Shown here in pieces: positions 1 to 5,021 of a DNA stretch of 5,021 nucleotides. Source of the stretch: an uncultured Lachnospiraceae bacterium (GTDB taxonomy: Bacteria; Bacillota; Clostridia; Lachnospirales; Lachnospiraceae); the NCBI GenBank assembly GCA_947178465.1, contig CAMWYL010000257.1, positions 1 through 5,021 of the forward strand. The letters run 5' to 3'. A program made the position numbers and the translations under genes. The notes below the pieces were generated by a model. It was not told the origin of the DNA, did no database searches, and saw only the letters and a program-made list of their open reading frames with translations. Each line of letters begins with the position of its first letter. Position 1 is the first letter of the stretch.

Positions 1-1842
1 CTCGGATTGGCTTGTGATGGCTGCAATATTTTCGCTGCTCGAGTCATAATTGCTGATATTGTCGGCAGGAAGCCCCTTGTCCCGGAACTTTCCAAAAGGA
101 ATATCCGCAACCTTGATCGTATGAAGCTGTCCCGTGTTGGTAAAAATACAGATTTTCCCTGTATTGCGGCATTTCACCACATACTTAAACTCCGCGTGCG
201 CGCTCTCCCTGTTTCGCTCATAGGTCGTCATGTCAATCGTCTTGCAATAGCCGAACTTATCCATAAGGAACATTACGTCCATATCTTCCGGCTTCTTCTC
301 CTCGTAGACAGCCTCCTCCGCATTTTCGATAACCGTCTTGCGTTTTACGGCGTATTCCTTTTTCAGGGCGTCCAAATCCTGTATAATAACCTGTGCCATT
401 GCGTCGCGTCGGTCGAGAATATCCTCATATTTGTATATATTGGCATTGGTCTCCTTATTTTCCTTCATAAGCGCTTCGATTTCCAAGCCAATCAGCTTGT
501 ACAGACGCATATCAAGGATGGCGTTTGCCTGCCGCTCCGTAAAATTGAGCTGCGCCGCCATGATGGAGGATTCCTTGGAACGGAACTTAATGCCGTCCGT
601 GATGCCGTCGGTCAGACAGTTCTTTACCATGCTTCTGTCCTTGGAGCCGCGCAGAATTTCAATAATCAGGTCAATGATATTGCAGGCTCTGATTAAGCCC
701 TCCTGAATCTCTCTCTTTTCCAGCTCCTTGTTGAGCAGTGTGGTATACTTGCGGGTTGCGACTTCATACTGAAATGCCACGTTTCGCGCAATAATGTCCT
801 TCACTCCCATCGTCTCCGGACGACCGTCCACGATGGCAAGCATGTTGACTCCAAAGGTATCCTCAAGCCGTGTCTTCTTATATAAAAGGTTTTTGAAATT
901 TTCCACATCCGTATCGCGCTTCAGTTCTATGACAATGCGGATTCCCTCCTTGGAGGATTGATTGGAAATATCTACAATCTCCGGCGCCTTCTTCTGCTCG
1001 TAAAGCTGCGCCACATCCTGAAGGAATTTCCCGATATTCGCACCGATCATGGTATATGGGATCTCACTGATGACCAGATTCAGCTTGCCGCCCTTGGCAT
1101 GCTCCACCTCTACCTTGCCGCGCAGCTTAATCTTGCCGGTGCCGGTCTCATAAATAGACAAAAGCTCGTCCTTGTTGCAGACGATACCGCCCGTCGGGAA
1201 GTCCGGCCCCTTCAGATATCGCATAAGCTCCTTGGTCGTGATATTTTCATTCTGCATATATGCCTTTGTAGCGTCAATCACCTCGCCGAGATTGTGCGGC
1301 GGAATGCTGGTCGCCATGCCGACGGCAATACCCTCGGAACCGTTTACGAGTAAATTCGGAAAGCGGCAGGGAAGGACGCTGGGCTCCTTCTCCGTTTCGT
1401 CAAAGTTCGGGACAAAGTCTACCACATCCTTGTCCAAATCGGCAAGTATCGCCTCCTGCGAAATCTTTTGCAGACGTGCTTCGGTATATCGCATAGCCGC
1501 GGCGCCGTCTCCTTCAATATTTCCAAAATTACCGTGTCCGTCAATGAGGGGAATGCCCTTTTTGAAATCCTGCGTAAGCACGACTAACGCTTCATAGATA
1601 GAGCTGTCTCCATGGGGATGATATTTACCCATGGTATCCCCCACGATACGAGCACTCTTTCTGTAGGGTCTGTCGTAGCGGATTCCCAACTCGTGCATGT
1701 CATATAAGGTACGGCGCTGCACCGGTTTCAGGCCGTCACGGACATCGGGCAGTGCTCTGGCAATAATGACACTCATGGCATAATTGATGAAGGACTTCTG
1801 CATGGTGTCGGAATATTCAGTTTTTATGATTTTCTCTTCCAT
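1..1842 (-). CDS. parC: Type IIA DNA topoisomerase subunit A (ParC/GyrA family, probably topoisomerase IV); 3' end outside window
   Basis: DNA breakage-reunion subunit. It pairs with the ParE-like product encoded just upstream and passes one duplex through a transient double-strand break. I read 614 codons from ATG 1842 with no stop or frameshift. The last part of the C-terminal domain lies beyond base 1; relatives are typically about 730-830 aa. Visible in order: the N-terminal DNA-gate segment with LPDVRDGLKPVQRR (31-44); the quinolone region HPHGDSSIYE (75-84); GHGNFGNIEGD (102-112); the catalytic tyrosine Y119 in AAMRYTEARL, preceded by R118; the DNA-intercalating isoleucine region EGIAVGMATSIPPHNL (170-185, I172); the tower and coiled-coil dimer region to about 500; then the start of a beta-pinwheel domain from about 522. 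A GAGGAG ribosome site at 1856-1851, 8 bases before the ATG, supports the start. The gap to the parE stop is 15 bases, indicating one operon. The core is GyrA-like, but no GyrA box is seen where it would be expected (about 538-550), which favours topoisomerase IV over gyrase. The family is certain; the ParC versus GyrA name is less so. Confidence 0.93.
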   Translation of the reverse strand, partial: MEEKIIKTEYSDTMQKSFINYAMSVIIARALPDVRDGLKPVQRRTLYDMHELGIRYDRPYRKSARIVGDTMGKYHPHGDSSIYEALVVLTQDFKKGIPLIDGHGNFGNIEGDGAAAMRYTEARLQKISQEAILADLDKDVVDFVPNFDETEKEPSVLPCRFPNLLVNGSEGIAVGMATSIPPHNLGEVIDATKAYMQNENITTKELMRYLKGPDFPTGGIVCNKDELLSIYETGTGKIKLRGKVEVEHAKGGKLNLVISEIPYTMIGANIGKFLQDVAQLYEQKKAPEIVDISNQSSKEGIRIVIELKRDTDVENFKNLLYKKTRLEDTFGVNMLAIVDGRPETMGVKDIIARNVAFQYEVATRKYTTLLNKELEKREIQEGLIRACNIIDLIIEILRGSKDRSMVKNCLTDGITDGIKFRSKESSIMAAQLNFTERQANAILDMRLYKLIGLEIEALMKENKETNANIYKYEDILDRRDAMAQVIIQDLDALKKEYAVKRKTVIENAEEAVYEEKKPEDMDVMFLMDKFGYCKTIDMTTYERNRESAHAEFKYVVKCRNTGKICIFTNTGQLHTIKVADIPFGKFRDKGLPADNISNYDSSSENIAAITSQSE

Positions 1843-1850
1843 TGTTCGCA

Positions 1851-1856
1851 CTCCTC
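1851..1856 (-). promoter_or_regulatory. Ribosome binding site of parC-like gene
   Basis: The minus strand reads GAGGAG between the parE stop codon (TAA, 1860-1858) and the parC ATG at 1842, with an 8-base spacer. It overlaps no other gene and lies within the 15-base intergenic gap. Ribosomes finishing parE can therefore reinitiate directly, keeping the two subunits near stoichiometric. Confidence 0.8.
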
Positions 1857-1857
1857 G

Positions 1858-3783
1858 TTAAATGTCCAGCTCCGCATCGGCGGCATTCGCGTAAATAAAC
1901 GCTCTGCGCGGGGAAACATCCGTGCCCATAAGCATCTCTGTAACCTCAGACGCCATTCTGGCATCCTCTATTTCAATCTGTCTTAAAATTCTGGTTTCCG
2001 GATTCAGCGTAGTCTCCCAAAGCTGCTCCGCGTCCATTTCTCCAAGTCCTTTATATCGCTGTAACGTAAACGGTCCTTTGTGTTTCTTGCGGTATCTTTC
2101 AAGCGCCTTGTCATCATAAAGATATTCCTCTTTCCCCTTCGCGGGCATCGCTTTATAAAGGGGCGGCATTGCAAGATATACGTGCCCCTCATAGATCAGC
2201 TCCGGCATAAAACGGTAAAACAGCGTTAAAAGCAGTGTACTGATATGTTCGCCGTCAACGTCGGCATCCGTCATAATGACAATTTTATTGTATCGCAGCT
2301 TGGAAATGTCAAAATCGTTGCCGTATCCTTCTGAAAATCCGCATCCGAAGGCATTGATCATCGTCTTAATCTCGGCATTTGCAAGCACCTTGTCTATACT
2401 TGCCTTCTCTACATTTAAGATCTTACCACGAATTGGAAGAATTGCCTGATAGCTCCGGTCACGGGCGCTCTTGGCGCTGCCCCCCGCGGAATCTCCCTCC
2501 ACGATGAATATTTCACATTTGCTGTAATCCTTTGATTCGCAGTTTGCAAGCTTTCCGTTGGAATCAAAGGAAAACTTCTGCTTGGTGAGCATATTGGTCT
2601 TGGCTTTTTCTTCTGTTTTTCTAATCTTAGCGGCTTTTTCCGCGCAGGAAATAATGTTCTTGAGGACCTCGACATTTCTGTCAAAATACCGTGGAATCTC
2701 ATCGCCGGCAACCTTGCTCACGGCCTTTGCGGCATCCTGATTATCAAGCTTCGTCTTAGTCTGCCCTTCAAATCTCGGATCCGGATGCTTGATGGAGACC
2801 ACTGCAGTCATGCCGTTTCTGACGTCCGCACCGGTGAAATTGACATCCTTTTCTTTCAAAATATTCAGCTCACGGGCATAGCTGTTGATGATTGTCGTAA
2901 ATATCGTCTTAAAGCCGGTCAGGTGTGTTCCACCCTCCGCATTGTAGATATTATTACAAAAGCCAAGAACATTCTCGTGAAACTCGTTGATATATTGGAA
3001 TGCGCACTCGACCGTAACGCCTTCACTCTCTCCTGAAAAGTAGATAATGTCGTGGATAAGCTCTTTATTTTTGTTCAGATCCTTGACATATCCGATAATT
3101 CCCTCGGGCTCTACATAGGTGATTTTCTCTGGTGTCTCGCCGCGCTTATCCTCAAAAATAATCGTAAGCTTCGGGTTCAGATAGGCTGTTTCGTGCAGAC
3201 GGCTCTTCACCTCGTCTGCCTTAAACCATGTCTTATCAAATATCTCAGGGTCAGGAGTGAAATTAATCGTGGTTCCGGTCTCTTTGGTTTTCCCGATAAC
3301 CGGCAAAAGCCCGTCCACCAGCTCCACGACGGGATGTCCGCACTCGTAACGGTCCTGATGAATCAATCCGTCGCTCTTTACGGTCACTGTAAGCTGTGTA
3401 GACAGAGCATTTACAACGGAGGAGCCTACGCCATGCAGGCCGCCGCTGGTTTTGTATGCGGAATTGTCAAATTTACCGCCGGCATGAAGTGTGGTAAATA
3501 CAACACGCTCCGCGCTGACTCCCTTCTCATGCATTCCGACGGGAATACCGCGTCCGTTATCCGATATGGTGGCCGAACCGTCCGCCTCCAGTGTTACGCA
3601 AATCTCACTGCATACTCCCGCCAGATGCTCGTCAACCGAATTATCCACAATCTCATATATTAAATGATTCAAGCCCTTGGTGGAAACACTTCCGATATAC
3701 ATCCCGGGCCTTTTTCTGACCGCCTCCAAGCCTTCAAGAACGGTAATACTCGAGGCGTCATATACATTCTCTGATTTTGCCAT
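1858..3783 (-). CDS. parE: Type IIA DNA topoisomerase subunit B (ParE/GyrB family, probably topoisomerase IV), complete
   Basis: ATPase and Toprim subunit of the A2B2 enzyme; ATP binding closes the N-gate and drives strand passage. The product is 641 aa from ATG 3783, the usual size for the Gram-positive form without the proteobacterial GyrB insert. Visible in order: the GHKL ATPase domain with catalytic E44 and Mg-binding N48 (YEIVDNSVDE), DNGRGIP (75-81) and ATP-lid GGLHGVG (114-120); the transducer domain with the QTKTKL loop (341-346), whose lysine contacts the gamma-phosphate; the Toprim domain with EGDSAGGSA (429-437) and metal-binding D506/D508/D510 in TDADVDGEH; and the tail motif QRYKGLGEM (575-583). 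Oddities: S137 sits where E. coli GyrB has R136, the coumarin-contacting arginine, and E512 follows DVDG where A or S is usual. An in-frame GTG at 3795 would add four residues, but it lies inside the ribosome site, so I prefer the ATG. The gene has its own promoter upstream and is followed at once by parC. GyrB remains a possible label; gene order and the partner's C-terminus favour ParE. Confidence 0.95.
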   Translation of the reverse strand: MAKSENVYDASSITVLEGLEAVRKRPGMYIGSVSTKGLNHLIYEIVDNSVDEHLAGVCSEICVTLEADGSATISDNGRGIPVGMHEKGVSAERVVFTTLHAGGKFDNSAYKTSGGLHGVGSSVVNALSTQLTVTVKSDGLIHQDRYECGHPVVELVDGLLPVIGKTKETGTTINFTPDPEIFDKTWFKADEVKSRLHETAYLNPKLTIIFEDKRGETPEKITYVEPEGIIGYVKDLNKNKELIHDIIYFSGESEGVTVECAFQYINEFHENVLGFCNNIYNAEGGTHLTGFKTIFTTIINSYARELNILKEKDVNFTGADVRNGMTAVVSIKHPDPRFEGQTKTKLDNQDAAKAVSKVAGDEIPRYFDRNVEVLKNIISCAEKAAKIRKTEEKAKTNMLTKQKFSFDSNGKLANCESKDYSKCEIFIVEGDSAGGSAKSARDRSYQAILPIRGKILNVEKASIDKVLANAEIKTMINAFGCGFSEGYGNDFDISKLRYNKIVIMTDADVDGEHISTLLLTLFYRFMPELIYEGHVYLAMPPLYKAMPAKGKEEYLYDDKALERYRKKHKGPFTLQRYKGLGEMDAEQLWETTLNPETRILRQIEIEDARMASEVTEMLMGTDVSPRRAFIYANAADAELDI

Positions 3784-3788
3784 GTTAT

Positions 3789-3795
3789 TCCTCAC
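3789..3795 (-). promoter_or_regulatory. Ribosome binding site that fixes the parE start
   Basis: The minus strand reads GTGAGGA at 3795-3789, ending a few bases before ATG 3783 (six bases from the AGG core). The only longer in-frame start, GTG 3795-3793, is part of this site. Initiating there would leave no comparable purine-rich sequence at the right distance, so translation most likely starts at MAKSEN. Confidence 0.7.
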
Positions 3796-3880
3796 TTCTG
3801 TTTACATATGGTTTCCTTTATACCCATAGCTCCGGTTTGATGTTCCGTCAACCTGCTGAGTGGTGATGTCCACAGGCTAC

Positions 3881-3951
3881 GGGCAAATGGGCATCAAGAT
3901 GTCTGTCGGAGCAAGCTCCACAGACATCTTGATGCCCGCTTGACTTTGCCC
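3881..3951 (-). repeat. Long imperfect inverted repeat (stem-loop) in the parE leader
   Basis: The inner arms are 3889-3912 and 3915-3937. They pair over 18 consecutive base pairs (GGGCATCAAGATGTCTGT and its complement), then, after one unpaired base (3907), over GGAGC/GCTCC; the innermost pair must open to leave a four-base loop. An outer 7-bp stem, GGGCAAA (3881-3887) with TTTGCCC (3945-3951), encloses it across an asymmetric 1/7-base internal loop. On the transcribed strand it starts a few bases after the predicted parE transcription start, and no T-tract follows it, so it does not look like an intrinsic terminator for this direction. It may be a 5' mRNA-stabilising or regulatory structure, a cruciform-prone DNA element, or one copy of a dispersed palindromic repeat. 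The structure is seen directly; its role is inferred. A second weak hairpin (GTGG 3860-3863 with CCAC 3870-3873) lies just downstream. Confidence 0.85.
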
Positions 3952-3960
3952 TTTTCGGAC

Positions 3961-3988
3961 ATTATAACATAACTTTTGGGGATTGCAA
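3961..3988 (-). promoter_or_regulatory. Sigma-A-type promoter of the parE-parC operon
   Basis: On the minus strand there is a perfect -10 TATAAT (3966-3961), preceded by TGT to give an extended -10 (TGnTATAAT). A -35 TTGCAA (3988-3983) lies 16 bases upstream. The DNA just above it is A/T-rich (runs of T at about 3992-4010) and could act as an UP element. Transcription would start near 3953-3955, giving a leader of about 170 bases that opens with the long stem-loop. Because it lies after the end of the Ham1-like gene, the topoisomerase operon can be expressed independently of that gene. Confidence 0.8.
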
Positions 3989-4020
3989 ACATAAAATGAG
4001 CAAAAAATCAAACATATGTT

Positions 4021-4668
4021 TCATATATTTATATCCCTGATTTCCACGAGCACCCGCTGAAAGAAATCAAGAAATCCGTCCTCGACGGCTACCTGATTCA
4101 GCGCATCCGCTTCAAGGTCGTAATAATATTTCCCTGTCTTAATATCAATGGAAAGACTGTCAAGCGGGAAGCCCTCCTTCCGTTTCGGATGCGGCTTGGC
4201 CGTGATGATAAATGCCTCGCTCGCCATGCTCTCTTCCATTGCTTTATAGATATGCTTCTCATCAAATACAAGGCAGATGGCGTTGCGGTAGCGCGCTTTC
4301 AGGTCGCCGTATTTTCGGGCAAGTGACGAATAATATTCCCGCATTTCGTCATCACTGCAATATTTTCCGTTGATGGTACGGACATGGACGCCCGGCTGTA
4401 GTTCCTCAGGGATTCCGTCAATATACAGTCCCGAATCACAGGAAAAGACAGGAATATGAAGTGCATTGTAATATCCTGTCGCCTTCTTTTGTGCATTCTC
4501 TAACGGGGTACTTCCGTCCTCCTCAATCTGTGGAAGCGCCATATCAATATCCTTCAGACCGATAATCTCTATCGGGAGCTGCGCTAAACGGCTGCGCATT
4601 GCGGCAAGCTTCGCGGGGTTTCCGGTGCCATATAAAATTCTCTGTTTCTGTGTGTTTTTTTTCGTCAT
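4021..4668 (-). CDS. Divergent Ham1/RdgB-family (ITPase-like) nucleoside triphosphate pyrophosphatase
   Basis: Family members hydrolyse non-canonical purine triphosphates (ITP, dITP, XTP) to the monophosphate plus pyrophosphate in the cytosol, keeping deaminated bases out of DNA and RNA. The product is 215 aa, close to the usual 190-210. Family marks: TGNPAK (15-20) at the end of the first strand, the phosphate-binding opening; EEDGSTPLENAQKKA (49-63), matching the EDG-T-EENA-KA metal-site helix; and SCDSGLYIDGIP (76-87), matching ADDSGL-VDAL, with D78 kept as the expected catalytic aspartate but C77 in place of the first Asp. The C-terminal half departs from the family. KEGFPLDSLSI (164-174) stands where GFGYDPIF is expected, and no SHR base-recognition motif is seen in TGKYYYDLEADALNQVA (178-194). 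The fold is therefore fairly sure but the substrate is open. The start ATG 4668 has GAGGG seven bases upstream. It sits 88 bases after the small upstream gene; no clear promoter is seen, so they may be cotranscribed. It ends 32 bases before the -35 of the parE promoter. Confidence 0.85.
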   Translation of the reverse strand: MTKKNTQKQRILYGTGNPAKLAAMRSRLAQLPIEIIGLKDIDMALPQIEEDGSTPLENAQKKATGYYNALHIPVFSCDSGLYIDGIPEELQPGVHVRTINGKYCSDDEMREYYSSLARKYGDLKARYRNAICLVFDEKHIYKAMEESMASEAFIITAKPHPKRKEGFPLDSLSIDIKTGKYYYDLEADALNQVAVEDGFLDFFQRVLVEIRDINI

Positions 4669-4756
4669 TAAGTGACCCTCTTCCTATTGTGGTATTCGCT
4701 TCCGGTTTACTTTGTTTTCCCGACAAACGTTCTTTGGTATCAATAAAATTAAAAAA

Positions 4757-5017
4757 TCAAAGCACACCTGCCTCCTCAAAAACTTCAAGTATTGCATTTC
4801 CAACGGTCATATTATCTGATGACAGCTTTACAATCCGGTCTATGTTTTTGTCTGTAATATCTCGTCCAAATCCACTTTTTTTCCTGTACCAATATTCGAT
4901 AATAATCTCATTTTCGGATAAAACAAATGTAATGTATATCATCCAATGTTTTCCTGAAAATGCCCTGTAGCCTTTTCCGTTTGTAATAATTTTATAATAG
5001 GGTGTAATACGTTCCAT
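4757..5017 (-). CDS. Small hypothetical protein, possibly 5'-truncated by the window edge
   Basis: I do not recognise this protein. From ATG 5017 it is 86 aa, ending in TGA at 4759-4757. Only four bases (GGAT) are visible before the ATG, so neither the ribosome site nor a longer in-frame N-terminus can be judged. The frame is open back to the edge. The protein has no signal peptide or membrane helix. It shows alternating hydrophobic/polar stretches suggestive of beta strands (WMIYITFVL, 25-33; EIIIEYWYR, 37-45), an acidic/basic turn (FGRDITDKNIDR, 50-61) and a likely C-terminal helix ending FEEAGVL. The size and make-up would fit a small alpha/beta domain, or a tail fragment of a longer protein. 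Hand-counted GC over 4741-5021 is about 33%, clearly below the roughly 45-48% sampled in the neighbours, which hints at acquired or fast-evolving DNA. A T-run follows the stop, but without a convincing stem. That it is a real gene is supported by the long frame on the same strand as its neighbours and by the absence of a better frame. Confidence 0.6.
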   Translation of the reverse strand: MERITPYYKIITNGKGYRAFSGKHWMIYITFVLSENEIIIEYWYRKKSGFGRDITDKNIDRIVKLSSDNMTVGNAILEVFEEAGVL

Positions 5018-5021
5018 ATCC

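Noticed and set aside
7..1597. Several plus-strand open frames (7-696, 338-706, 958-1353, 1172-1597) antisense to parC
   Set aside because: The minus strand encodes an uninterrupted subunit A with its catalytic tyrosine and QRDR; these plus-strand frames overlap each other and carry no family signature.
3052..3663. 203-codon open frame on the plus strand, antisense to parE
   Set aside because: It lies fully inside a gene with every expected type IIA topoisomerase motif. Its own product has no recognisable domain, and no promoter or ribosome site was evident. It is an antisense shadow.
1858..3783. The replication-origin gyrB-gyrA cluster (dnaA-dnaN-recF-gyrB-gyrA)
   Set aside because: The upstream neighbour is a Ham1-like gene after a 237-base gap with its own promoter, not recF, and the A subunit shows no GyrA box in the visible part.
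3793..3795. GTG start giving a 645-aa ParE-like protein
   Set aside because: The GTG is part of the GTGAGGA ribosome site serving ATG 3783, and the four added residues are not part of the family's N-terminus.
3823..3851. Second parE promoter (TTGACG, 17-base spacer, TATGGG)
   Set aside because: The -35 is good, but the -10 matches only three of six consensus bases and has no TGn extension. It is far weaker than the promoter at 3961-3988.
3881..3955. The long hairpin as an intrinsic terminator
   Set aside because: On the minus strand it is followed by CATTTGCCCGTAGCC with no T-tract. On the plus strand only TTTT follows and there is no plus-strand gene to terminate. It also lies downstream of the parE promoter.
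4669..4756. Promoter or terminator between the 86-aa gene and the Ham1-like gene
   Set aside because: Only a T-run without a stem, a TTGATA without a matching -10, and a weak TTTGT/ACAAA pairing are present, none convincing.

Overview
The window looks like chromosomal DNA from a low-to-mid GC Firmicute, most likely a Clostridia / Lachnospiraceae gut bacterium. This rests on the feel of the topoisomerase proteins, strong AGGAGG-type ribosome binding sites, a consensus sigma-A promoter and a hand-sampled GC near 45-48% in the core genes. The lineage is inferred from recall, not from a search. Every gene I support lies on the minus strand, so the transcription order runs from high to low coordinates. 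The long plus-strand reading frames are antisense shadows.

Reading in the direction of transcription: (1) 5017-4757, a small AT-rich gene of unknown function that touches the window edge; (2) 4668-4021, a divergent Ham1/RdgB-family nucleoside triphosphate pyrophosphatase; (3) 4020-3784, an intergenic region with a very good promoter (extended -10 TGTTATAAT) and, beginning a few bases after the predicted transcription start, a 71-base imperfect palindrome; (4) 3783-1858, the ATPase/Toprim subunit of a type IIA DNA topoisomerase (ParE/GyrB family, complete, 641 aa); (5) 1842-1, the DNA-cleaving subunit (ParC/GyrA family, 614 codons present, C-terminus outside the window).

Genes 4 and 5 form a tight operon with a 15-base gap and together encode one A2B2 enzyme. 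The cleavage core resembles GyrA. However, the visible start of the C-terminal domain has no GyrA box (QRRGGKG), and the pair is not flanked by recF/dnaN/dnaA on the visible side. I therefore favour the second, topoisomerase IV-like enzyme (decatenation/relaxation) over the replication-origin gyrase, with the caveat that many databases would call both subunits gyrase.

Points worth a second look are the long palindrome at the very start of the parE-parC transcript, the natural loss of the coumarin-contacting arginine in the ParE-like subunit, the loss of purine-recognition motifs in the Ham1-like protein, and the AT-rich orphan gene at the right edge. I see no mobile element, CRISPR array, tRNA or rRNA, and no clear case for a wholly new system.
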